Below, piece after piece: positions 44,283-51,991 of a stretch of DNA of 64,000 nucleotides. How positions within the stretch are numbered: position 1 is the stretch's first letter; every line of letters starts with the position of its first letter. The notes beneath the pieces are model-generated. The model searched no databases and was not told the DNA's origin. It saw only the letters and a list, made by a program, of their open reading frames with translations. A program made the position numbers and the translations under genes. Source of the stretch: CBDHFQ01 sp965262565 (GTDB lineage: Bacteria; Bacteroidota; Bacteroidia; J057); assembly GCA_965262565.1 (NCBI GenBank), contig CBDHFQ010000030.1, positions 1 through 64,000 of the forward strand, given 5' to 3'.

Positions 44283-44290
44283 ACATTAGG
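44283..44290. repeat. target-site duplication, right copy (ACATTAGG)
   Basis: An exact copy of the eight bases on the left side. The identity of both copies argues that this element inserted as a unit and that the ends have not been disturbed since. Confidence 0.9.
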
Positions 44291-44355
44291 GTAAAAGATG
44301 AAGGGCGGTTGATCTTCTTCAAGTAAATGTTATTGGTTACATTATGGTTATTGGA

Positions 44356-44511
44356 TCAAGAAGATTTCTTTAGGGAAGAAGAATGACTTGCGTGATCAAT
44401 AGGAACTTCTTCAGTACGGCTGTTGATGACAAAAAACACGGTTAATAGCAGGGCAATAATCACTAGCAATAAAAGGCCTATAATAATCAAGATTGATTGA
44501 AAACTCTCCAT
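44356..44511 (-). CDS. small membrane protein
   Basis: A 51-residue protein: MESFQSILIIIGLLLLVIIA and more of the same helix up to about residue 29, then a short polar tail (INSRTEEVPIDHASHSSSLK). It is a single transmembrane helix with a charged tail. It lies immediately outside the IS66 element. There is no known family; the coding call rests on the clean frame, the helix and the ATG, so it is moderately supported. Confidence 0.45.
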   Translation of the reverse strand: MESFQSILIIIGLLLLVIIALLLTVFFVINSRTEEVPIDHASHSSSLKKSS

Positions 44512-45165
44512 ATAATTTTTTTACTAAAACATCCGTGTTACAGGTATTGTTTCCTTCCTTTTAGAAAAATAACCATCTATAGAACTCACCTAAAAAGATC
44601 TAGGAGGAGAAAGGGAGATCCCATGCTAAAGCTGCATTCAGGTAATAAAGATTTCCCCAGGCATAGACTTAAGGAAAATATTTGAAGTGGGGGACAAAAT
44701 TGAACTTAAAATCTTTGGACTTGGTAAATAAAAAAACTAGGGGACTCAAACCCGTAATCGCGGATGAATCGACCCTAGCCCTTGCTCTTGTAATCCAGGA
44801 TTATCGCCCTTTCACATTACAAGTATAGTTATAAAGTATTTGATTAAAGGCAAAGTTTGCGTGAATGGTAACAAGCAATTCCTTAACGGCCTTTTCTATT
44901 GAATTATTGGAATATTAGCTTAGTTCAAGCGTAAGATCTTGATTGGTAAAGTAAATGGTGAATATATGAATCCATTTAAGTGTTTGTATATGAGTATTTT
45001 ATGGGAATTTTTTTATTTATATAATTGCACTATTATAAATAATAAATATATTTATAACTTATTATTTATGAGTTTAACTTTGGATTTTGTGTATGAAACG
45101 TAAGTATAAGTGAGTAAAAGCCTAAGAAATGCTTGTTGAAAAAGGTAAGGAAAGTGCATTTCTTC
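44512..45165. other. gene-poor stretch
   Basis: No convincing gene was seen in these 654 bp. The sequence is AT-rich, especially from 44990 to 45080. The only structure noted is an inverted pair CTAGGGG (44737-44743) and CCCTAG (44773-44778), which on the minus strand brackets a sequence resembling a tRNA T arm (GGGTTTGAGTCCC). It could be debris of an integration or of a decayed element. Confidence 0.5.
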
Positions 45166-46197
45166 TTATTTAATATTTTGTTGGTTTAAAAGATTGTGGT
45201 ATTGTTTCGCATAATTATTATGTTCTGAGAGAGTAGCTGAAAAGTGATGTCCTCCACTCCCATCAGTTTTTGCGACAAAATAATAGTAATCGTGTCTTTC
45301 TCCATTTAATACTGCATCTATAGAAGGGATTGATGGTGTGCAAATAGGTCCTGGTGGTAATCCTGTAGTTTTATATGTATTATAAGGAGATTCTACTTCC
45401 AGGTGGATGTTTAGTACTCGTTTTATCGCAAAATCACCCAATGCGAACTTTACTGTCGGATCTGCTTGTAATAACATTTTCTTTCGGAGTCTATTGAGAT
45501 ACACACCTGCAATACGGGATTTTTCATCTGCTCTGGAGGTTTCTTCTTCTACGATAGATGCTAATGTCATTACCTCCATTCTTGTAAGATTCCACTTTTT
45601 TCTCCTTTCATTTCTATTTTCCTGATTCCAAAAATTTCTGTACTCCTCGTACATTCTCTTGATAAAACTAGTAGGAGAAGTGTTCCAATATAGATTATAT
45701 GTATTAGGGATCAGTACACCAATTACGGTTTGAGGAGTAAGTCCCATTTCTCCCAGAAATTCTTCATCATTCATTACATCTAGCAAATGTTTAGTAGGAA
45801 ATTCCAATTGAGAAGCAGCGTATTTAGCAAAATCTTCTTTTGTCCTGAATTTGATGAAGGTAAAATCAATAGGTGTTTGTTTTCCTGATCGTAATAGTTG
45901 TACCAATTCTCGGGTACTCATGCCGTCTTGTAATACATATCTACCTGGGTATACGTGATTAGGATAATTCATTCTTTGTGCTACCCAATGAAAAGCTTTA
46001 GGATTTTGAAGAAGTTTTTCTTGAAGAAGTTTCTCTCCCACTGCTACATAATCTGAACCAGTAGGAATAAAGAAATCAGCTTCCTTACCATTAGTAATCG
46101 TAACATTAGGAGCAAATACGCTTGTATAATATGGATAAATGAATAAACCTGCGATTACTATAACACCTATTATGATCCAATTCAGGTACTTTCTCAT
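45166..46197 (-). CDS. mltG: endolytic peptidoglycan transglycosylase MltG
   Basis: A 343-residue membrane-anchored enzyme that cleaves nascent glycan strands near the inner membrane. An N-terminal transmembrane helix (residues 7-24) is followed by a LysM-like domain and the catalytic YceG domain: VIGVLIPNTYNLYWNTSP, LASIVEEETSRADEKSRIAGVYLNR with the catalytic Glu, ADPTVKFALG, and the closing SPYNTYKTTGLPPGPICTPS, then YYYFVAKTDGSGGHHFSATLSEHN. The length fits the family. It is divergent from the NUDIX gene. Confidence 0.93.
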   Translation of the reverse strand: MRKYLNWIIIGVIVIAGLFIYPYYTSVFAPNVTITNGKEADFFIPTGSDYVAVGEKLLQEKLLQNPKAFHWVAQRMNYPNHVYPGRYVLQDGMSTRELVQLLRSGKQTPIDFTFIKFRTKEDFAKYAASQLEFPTKHLLDVMNDEEFLGEMGLTPQTVIGVLIPNTYNLYWNTSPTSFIKRMYEEYRNFWNQENRNERRKKWNLTRMEVMTLASIVEEETSRADEKSRIAGVYLNRLRKKMLLQADPTVKFALGDFAIKRVLNIHLEVESPYNTYKTTGLPPGPICTPSIPSIDAVLNGERHDYYYFVAKTDGSGGHHFSATLSEHNNYAKQYHNLLNQQNIK

Positions 46198-46235
46198 CTT
46201 CTTTCTTTATTTTAAAATGAAATTAAACTATCTGC

Positions 46236-46889
46236 ATGAAAGAAACGCTAAAATCAGCTCCAAAATTCCTTAAATGGTTCTTAAAAATTCAAGAAAGTGG
46301 ATTAGATATAAGAAATATTGAGGAAGTCTATTCCAGACATAAACATAATGGTGAACTCCTGTTTTCTCTGGTTCTGTTGGATGCTATTACTCCTGAAGGA
46401 GACCCCATTCCCCCTGTATGTTTTCTTAAAGGGGAAGTGGTGTCGATTCTAATAGCATTGATTGATGAAAAAACTGAAGAAAAATATCTTTTACTAGTAA
46501 AACAGAGAAGAATATGCTCTGGCGAATTCATTTATGAACATGTTGCAGGAATGGTTGACGGTGAGGAAACACCTCTGGATGTAGCTGTAAGGGAAGCTTC
46601 TGAAGAAGCTGCTATAAACTTAAGTCCTGAGGAAGTAATCCCTTTAAATTATGAACCTTATTATCCCACTACTGGGACAAGTGATGAGGCTATCTATTTT
46701 TTTTACACGGAAGTTAGAATGCCATTAGAAGAAATTTTATCCTATAATAAGCGAGATACCGGAGCTAAAGATGAAAATGAGAAGATTCAAACTCATCTTT
46801 CAACAGTTTCTGAAGCCTTAAAGCTAATTACCAATACGAATGGACTGCTCAATATTTATTTGTATCTAGATGCTATTAACCATTCATAG
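46236..46889 (+). CDS. NUDIX hydrolase
   Basis: A 217-residue hydrolase of nucleoside-diphosphate-linked compounds. The NUDIX box is present as GMVDGEETPLDVAVREASEE followed by AAI, with Ala where the last Gly is usual; the REASEE metal-binding core is intact. The region before the box has an extended N-terminal part, reminiscent of ADP-sugar pyrophosphatases. It overlaps the 3' end of rho by 14 bases. The exact substrate is unknown. Confidence 0.88.
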   Translation: MKETLKSAPKFLKWFLKIQESGLDIRNIEEVYSRHKHNGELLFSLVLLDAITPEGDPIPPVCFLKGEVVSILIALIDEKTEEKYLLLVKQRRICSGEFIYEHVAGMVDGEETPLDVAVREASEEAAINLSPEEVIPLNYEPYYPTTGTSDEAIYFFYTEVRMPLEEILSYNKRDTGAKDENEKIQTHLSTVSEALKLITNTNGLLNIYLYLDAINHS

Positions 46890-48684
46890 ATAAAAGGAAC
46901 TCTTCATTATCTGATGTATTGAACATTCTCTGCCTCAAGAATTCCATACCCTCAATTGGATTCATATCCGCCATAAACTTGCGGAGTACCCAAATTCGGT
47001 TGATATCATTTGGATCTAATAGAAGATCTTCCCGGCGTGTACCTGAAGCTGTAACATCAATAGCAGGATATACTCGGCGGTTAGCCAAACGGCGATCTAA
47101 TTGAAGTTCCATATTACCAGTACCCTTAAATTCCTCGAAAATAACCTCGTCCATTTTACTTCCGGTTTCTATCAGGGCGGTAGCCAAAATGGTTAATGAA
47201 CCACCGTGCTCAATATTTCTTGCTGCACCGAAGAATCTCTTGGGTTTATGCAATGCATTTGCGTCTACACCACCAGACAAGATCTTACCAGATGCTGGCA
47301 TACAAGTGTTGTGAGCCCTCGCCAAACGAGTAATGGAATCAAGAAGAATCATGACATCATGACCACACTCTACCATTCTTTTAGCTTTCTCAAGAACAAT
47401 TTTTGCTACTTGTACGTGCCTCTCTGCTGGCTCGTCAAAGGTAGAAGCAATTACCTCCGCATTTACATTTCGAGCCATATCCGTTACCTCCTCAGGACGT
47501 TCATCAATAAGGAGTATAATTAAAAATACTTCCGGATGTTGAGCTGCAACAGCATTGGCAATTTTTTGTAAAAGGATCGTCTTTCCAGTTTTAGGTTGAG
47601 CTACGATTAATCCCCTTTGCCCTTTTCCTATAGGTGCAAACAAATCAATGATTCTTAGAGAAAGATCCTTCCCTTTGGCTTCATTAGCTAGGACAAAACG
47701 CTCATTTGGGAATAATGGAGTCAAGTGATCGAAATAAATCCTATCCCTTACCTGTTCTGGCTCTCTTCCGTTAATATTTTCGACTTTAAGAAGGGCAAAA
47801 TATCTTTCCCCTTCCTTAGGAGGTCTTATTTGACCAAAAACAGTATCTCCTGTTTTTAATCCAAATAATTTGATTTGAGAAGGAGATACATATATATCGT
47901 CTGGTGAGGGAAGATAATTATATTCTGAGGAGCGTAGGAATCCATATCCCTCAGGGATAACTTCTAGTACCCCCTGGTTACAAATGACTCCATCAAAATC
48001 TGAAGATTGGCCATTGGAGTGTTGTCCCTCATGGGGCTCTTCAACTTTTTCTCTTCTTTTTTGAGTGTCTTTGCTACTATCTCTCTCTCTGCGATTATCT
48101 CTTGATTCATGTGAATCATCCCCTTTCTGTCTTTTGCGTCTAACCCTCTTGCCTTTATTGTCTGAGTCTCTCTTATTATCCGAGTCTCTATTCTTACTTT
48201 CTTGTTCTCTGCTTTTATTATCCGGTTCTCTGTTCTTATTTTCGGAGTCTCTGGATTTGGGTTCAGTTTCTCTGCTTTTTCTAGCCACAGGAATTGGCTC
48301 CTCCTCTTTTTGATGATTAGTCTCTTGAGCAGGAGGAGGTGTCGGAGATGATGTTACGATTTCTGGTTCAGGTATATCGGTGCTTTCTTCAGTAGGAGTA
48401 ACATCAATGCGTGACGATGTGATATTGGTATCATCGTCATCATCATCCATAGCCCCTATCAATGGCGTAAGTTCTTTCTCAGGGATAGGAGCAACAATTT
48501 CTTTGCGATTATCATGATTTCTAACAGCAGCTACTTCTTTTTCTGACATAACTGCCTGCTTATCTAAAATTTTGAAAATGAGATCTTGTTTAGCAAGTTT
48601 GTCTACATCACTGATCCCCAAATTTTTCGCAATCTCCCTCAATTCTGGGACATCCTTGTTGTTAAGTTCGATAATATCGTACAT
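46876..48684 (-). CDS. rho: transcription termination factor Rho
   Basis: A 602-residue RNA-dependent helicase that ends transcription. After a short helical Rho_N part (residues 1-45) comes an insert of about 180 residues with no fixed fold: an acidic run (DDDDDD), a Pro-rich part, then a charged low-complexity region with (S/N)RDS(E/D)NK-like repeats (48145-48279). The RNA-binding fold starts near residue 233 (EGYGFLRSSEYNYLPSPDDI). The motor has GLIVAQPKTGKTILLQKIA (Walker A), VFLIILLIDERPEEVTDM and DSITRLARAHN. Such inserts occur in Rho of Bacteroidota and Actinobacteria. Confidence 0.95.
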   Translation of the reverse strand: MYDIIELNNKDVPELREIAKNLGISDVDKLAKQDLIFKILDKQAVMSEKEVAAVRNHDNRKEIVAPIPEKELTPLIGAMDDDDDDTNITSSRIDVTPTEESTDIPEPEIVTSSPTPPPAQETNHQKEEEPIPVARKSRETEPKSRDSENKNREPDNKSREQESKNRDSDNKRDSDNKGKRVRRKRQKGDDSHESRDNRRERDSSKDTQKRREKVEEPHEGQHSNGQSSDFDGVICNQGVLEVIPEGYGFLRSSEYNYLPSPDDIYVSPSQIKLFGLKTGDTVFGQIRPPKEGERYFALLKVENINGREPEQVRDRIYFDHLTPLFPNERFVLANEAKGKDLSLRIIDLFAPIGKGQRGLIVAQPKTGKTILLQKIANAVAAQHPEVFLIILLIDERPEEVTDMARNVNAEVIASTFDEPAERHVQVAKIVLEKAKRMVECGHDVMILLDSITRLARAHNTCMPASGKILSGGVDANALHKPKRFFGAARNIEHGGSLTILATALIETGSKMDEVIFEEFKGTGNMELQLDRRLANRRVYPAIDVTASGTRREDLLLDPNDINRIWVLRKFMADMNPIEGMEFLRQRMFNTSDNEEFLLSMNG

Positions 48685-48945
48685 GGAGTAATATGGTGAA
48701 TTTTAACACATTAATGAGGTATGGAAATAGAAGATTGACAATGTCTATCAATAGATTAGAAATAAAACAGCCTAATAGTTATATGTTGGATACGCGTACG
48801 CAGGTAAGTAAGCGTAGGATTGATTCAATACAAAAGAAACAAACAAAACTTGTATTTCCAAGAAAAAAATGTCTAGCTTTTAACTTTATTTGGAATCATT
48901 TACGAAAGATCTGAGGATTTTGTTTCTTCGGTGAAAAATTAGGTC

Positions 48946-49779
48946 ATGCTTGAAATATCCATCATAAGAACACAACCTGCTGAGAGCATAGAAAAGTTAA
49001 GAAGAAAACAAGTAACGGATGCAGATGTAATTGTCAATCGTATTTTATCGCTGGACGAAGCCAGAAGGAAAATTATTCAGGAAGCGGAAGAAGGAAAAAG
49101 AGAAATGAATGTGATTGCCAAATCCATAGGAAAATTAATGAAGTCTGGAAGTAAGGCAGAGGCTGAAGAAGCAAAAGCCCAAACGGCTAGCTTGAAGACC
49201 ACCATCAAAACATTCGAAAAGCAATTACATGAAACAGAGGCAGAATTACAGGAGCTTCTTTTACAACTTCCAAATATTCCTCATGATTCTGTACCCGTAG
49301 GAAAGAGTGCTGAGGATAACCAAGTGGTATATCAAAATGATGTAAAAGTAGATTTTGAGTTTACAGCTCAACCACATTGGGAATTAGCCTTACAACATCA
49401 GATGATTGATTGGGCGACGGGTAGTAAACTTACAGGATCCGGATTTCCAGTATACATAGGAAGAGGAGCAAAGTTCCAACGTGCCTTAATTAGCTTCTTC
49501 CTGGATCAGGCTATCGAAGCTGGATATATAGAAGTGCAACCTCCCTTGTTAGTAAATGAGACTTCTGCATATTCAACTGGTCAACTTCCGGATAAAGAAG
49601 GACAAATGTACCATGTATCTGAAGATCAATTGTATTTGATCCCGACGGCTGAAGTACCCATTACAAATATGTTTAGGGATACAATGTTAATAGAAGCTGA
49701 TTTACCTGTAAAGAGATGTGGTTATACCCCTGTTTTAGGAGGGAAGCCGGATCATATGGGAAAGATGTTAAAGGATTAA
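48946..49779 (+). CDS. serS: seryl-tRNA synthetase, N-terminal part (frame broken at a run of four C)
   Basis: A 277-residue frame covering the helical tRNA-binding arm (residues 1-110, IIRTQPAESIEKLRRKQ onward) and the first part of the class II catalytic domain, with the Ser-binding and motif 1 regions (SGFPVYIGRGAKFQRALI, LIPTAEVPITNMFRD). The reading then goes out of frame after VKRCGYTP: one base is missing in the C run at 49727-49730. The remaining 17 residues are unrelated to SerRS. SerRS is essential, so a sequence error is the most economical explanation. Confidence 0.88.
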   Translation: MLEISIIRTQPAESIEKLRRKQVTDADVIVNRILSLDEARRKIIQEAEEGKREMNVIAKSIGKLMKSGSKAEAEEAKAQTASLKTTIKTFEKQLHETEAELQELLLQLPNIPHDSVPVGKSAEDNQVVYQNDVKVDFEFTAQPHWELALQHQMIDWATGSKLTGSGFPVYIGRGAKFQRALISFFLDQAIEAGYIEVQPPLLVNETSAYSTGQLPDKEGQMYHVSEDQLYLIPTAEVPITNMFRDTMLIEADLPVKRCGYTPVLGGKPDHMGKMLKD

Positions 49780-50222
49780 ATCGACTCCACCAGTTTGACA
49801 AAGTAGAATTGGTTCAAATTACTCATCCCAATAAGTCATACCAGGCTCTTGAGGAAATGACCGACCATGCCATCCGGTTGTTAGAGTTATTGGAGCTACC
49901 TTATAGAAAATTACTCTTATGTACAGGAGATATGACCTTTACTTCTGCCAAAACTTACGACTTGGAAGTGTTTAGTGCTGGACAGGATCGCTGGTTGGAA
50001 GTAAGCTCTATAAGCAATTTGACTACTTATCAGGCTAATCGAATGAAGTTGAGGTTTAAAGATTCGTACAAAAAGAATCAATTGGCGCATACCCTTAATG
50101 GGAGTGCATTAGCATTGCCCAGGATTTTGGCGGCACTAATCGAGAATTATCAGCAGGCTGATGGGGTTATACTGGTTCCCAAAGTGCTTCAGGCTTATAT
50201 GGGAATAGAAGTGATACGTTAG
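49716..50222 (+). CDS. serS: seryl-tRNA synthetase, C-terminal part (continuation after the frameshift)
   Basis: The rear part of SerRS in the next frame: CFRREAGSYGKDVKGLNRLH is class II motif 2, followed by TGDMTFTSAKTYDLEVFSAG and motif 3 HTLNGSALALPRILAALIEN. Together with the previous entry it makes a normal protein of about 425 residues. The true join is at 49727-49731; the nominal Met at 49716 lies inside the other frame and is not a real start. Confidence 0.88.
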   Translation: MWLYPCFRREAGSYGKDVKGLNRLHQFDKVELVQITHPNKSYQALEEMTDHAIRLLELLELPYRKLLLCTGDMTFTSAKTYDLEVFSAGQDRWLEVSSISNLTTYQANRMKLRFKDSYKKNQLAHTLNGSALALPRILAALIENYQQADGVILVPKVLQAYMGIEVIR

Positions 50223-50299
50223 CTGCGTATATAAATATCTTAAGCCATGACGCAAAAAAGATATTCAAGCTAAAAGCGAAAGTTATGTCAGCGCAATAA

Positions 50300-50806
50300 T
50301 TAGCTCATATACAAATAGGGCTTCCAATCCTCCCTGATATTACTGGAAAAGTTACTAAGGAACATAACAAAACTGGGACGAAATGGCTTGTGGCTCAATT
50401 TCATCCCAGCTTCTTCTAAAGATAGATTTCCTTTCTTGGCATTACACCGCTGACACGCGGTTACCAAATTATCCCAGGAATCTCTGCCTCCCATAGATTT
50501 TGGGACAACATGATCTATAGTAAGGGTCTCTGTACTTCCGCAGTACACACATCTCAATTGATCCCTTTTAAAAATATTATGCCTTGAAAGATTAACTCTT
50601 TTGTAGGGAATTGAAATATATCGATAAAGCCTGATGATAGAAGGGAAGCGAAAATCTGTATTGATGGTTCTAAGACGCCTTGAGGGAACATCTGTAAGCA
50701 TTTCTGCCTTTTTCATAATGATAAGGACAAAAGCCCTCTCCACAGAGCAAATCCCTATAGCTTGATAGTTCTGATTGAGTACTAAGACACTATCGCGTAT
50801 GATCAC
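50300..50806 (-). CDS. HNH endonuclease
   Basis: A 168-residue protein with a C-terminal HNH domain: two zinc-binding pairs (CVYC and CQRC) surrounding LTIDHVVPKSMGGRDSWDNL with the catalytic His, then the NLSLEEAG segment. The start is a GTG. Proteins of this size are widespread in Bacteroidota as stand-alone HNH proteins of unclear role; there is no sign of an intron or restriction system next to it. It is convergent with serS. Confidence 0.9.
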   Translation of the reverse strand: MIIRDSVLVLNQNYQAIGICSVERAFVLIIMKKAEMLTDVPSRRLRTINTDFRFPSIIRLYRYISIPYKRVNLSRHNIFKRDQLRCVYCGSTETLTIDHVVPKSMGGRDSWDNLVTACQRCNAKKGNLSLEEAGMKLSHKPFRPSFVMFLSNFSSNIREDWKPYLYMS

Positions 50807-50986
50807 GATACCAACTATTTATAGTTATATCAATCGAAAATAATTAGATATATACTATACCTAATAAGTATAAATTAAGAATATTTTTATGATAAAGTCA
50901 AGCGGTAAATGATTTGGATGTCTGTCAATTTAATCATAGAATTGCCTATTATAAACCTTCCAATAAACTTCTTGCAATTTTAAAAA

Positions 50987-51016
50987 AGCCGCTTCCTTGA
51001 AGCGGCTCCATTTTTT
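50987..51016 (+). terminator. intrinsic terminator in a divergent gap
   Basis: The perfect eight-base stem AGCCGCTT/AAGCGGCT with a five-base loop (TCCTTG region) is followed by CCA and six T. A run of A on the other side would also serve the minus strand. It sits between two genes that start away from each other, so no annotated transcript should end here; a short unannotated RNA or a leader attenuator of the DUF177-rpmF unit would explain it. The rest of 50807-51114 shows no gene; a TATTTTTG at 51081-51088 resembles a Bacteroidota -7 box. Confidence 0.75.
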
Positions 51017-51114
51017 ACTGTATGTACACCTAGTGTGTCAATTGTCGAACAAGCTACTAGGAATTCACACTTGGTTTGTCTATTTTTGCAAGCCGAAAGG
51101 AAAATGATACGCAG

Positions 51115-51663
51115 ATGGATAAGTCCTTTGAAAGACGGTACTCAATAAATGTTGCTCGATTAAAATCTGGAAAGCATACTGATCATTTTTCACTAGATAG
51201 GGCTTTCTTTGAACAGTATGAGGGAGCAATCATAGAGAATGCAGATGTTCAAATTGATTTAGATATCATTAAGTACGAAACACATTTGGATGTTACTTTT
51301 TATTTTAAAGGACATGTTATGCTTCCCTGTGATAGATGTGGTGAACCTTATCTCCATCCCATTAATCTTAAGGAGCGAATAATCTACGCTTTTGATAGAG
51401 ATATGGATTTTGAAGGATATGAAGTAATGTATGTAAGCAGCCAAGAATCCCATTTGGTTATAGCACAAGAATTATACGATTTTTTGACCTTAGCAATTCC
51501 CATTCGAAAAGTTCCAGATAAAAATATTCATTTATGTTCTCCTGAAGTGTTAGCTATTTTAGGACTAGATGAGCATGGAGAGCCGCTAGATATAGTACCT
51601 GAAGAATCAATTGATCCTCGTTGGGAGAAATTGAAGGAATTAAAAAATAAGAATAGTAATTAA
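51115..51663 (+). CDS. DUF177 (YceD) family protein
   Basis: A 182-residue protein of the YceD family, linked in many bacteria to ribosome or 23S rRNA processing and typically upstream of rpmF. The metal-binding CDRCGEPY motif lies near residue 79, and the following acidic part (MDFEGYEVMYVSSQES) and final segment (IDPRWEKLKELKNK) fit. The ATG at 51115 is preferred over one 13 codons upstream because it directly precedes the conserved start. rpmF follows after 35 bp. Confidence 0.85.
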   Translation: MDKSFERRYSINVARLKSGKHTDHFSLDRAFFEQYEGAIIENADVQIDLDIIKYETHLDVTFYFKGHVMLPCDRCGEPYLHPINLKERIIYAFDRDMDFEGYEVMYVSSQESHLVIAQELYDFLTLAIPIRKVPDKNIHLCSPEVLAILGLDEHGEPLDIVPEESIDPRWEKLKELKNKNSN

Positions 51664-51698
51664 GTCAATATTCATAAATTCATTTTAGATAGATAGAA

Positions 51699-51887
51699 AT
51701 GGCACATCCGAAACGAAAGATATCTAAGACGCGCAGGGATAAGCGGCGCACTCACTTGAAACTGAAGTCTAAGACATATTATACTGATCCTGTCAGCGGA
51801 GAACCAACTCTTTATCATAGAGTTTGCCTTGAAAGTGGTTATTATAGAGGACGACAGGTAATAGAAGCAGAAGACGAGGATATTTAG
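51699..51887 (+). CDS. rpmF: 50S ribosomal protein L32
   Basis: A 62-residue basic ribosomal protein with the usual start AHPKRKISKTRRDKRRTH. The middle part YHRVCLESGYYRGRQV is typical of Bacteroidota L32. It is co-transcribed with the DUF177 gene, an old and widespread pair. The plsX and fabH genes that often follow are not present; the next gene is convergent. Confidence 0.95.
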   Translation: MAHPKRKISKTRRDKRRTHLKLKSKTYYTDPVSGEPTLYHRVCLESGYYRGRQVIEAEDEDI

Positions 51888-51917
51888 TCTGCTTCATTAT
51901 CATCTTAAAAAACACAA

Positions 51918-51948
51918 TCCCTTATTTGATCCTAGATCGAATAAGGGA
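51918..51948. terminator. long hairpin between rpmF and nuoF
   Basis: A 14-pair stem (TCCCTTATTTGATC against GATCGAATAAGGGA, one G-T pair) with a three-base loop lies 31 bp after rpmF. A second inverted pair ATCCTGTA/TACAGGAT (51976-51983 and 51998-52005) follows and covers the nuoF stop. Both are suited to ending the two convergent transcripts, though the T runs are weak. Confidence 0.65.
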
Positions 51949-51991
51949 ATTATTTAATGAGCTATTCTTAATAAGATCCTGTAAGTTTGTT

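Noticed and set aside
44087..44326. 79-residue open frame in the right part of the IS66 element
   Set aside because: It runs in a different frame from the TnpC remnant and has no family features; it crosses the end of the element.
44737..44778. tRNA-like stretch on the minus strand (GGGTTTGAGTCCC flanked by CTAGGG/CCCTAG)
   Set aside because: Only a T-arm-like part is visible; no D arm, anticodon arm or acceptor stem fits around it, and the loop has TTT where TTC is expected.
48065..48313. Leucine/serine-rich frame opposite the Rho repeat region
   Set aside because: The composition simply mirrors the charged repeats of rho on the other strand.
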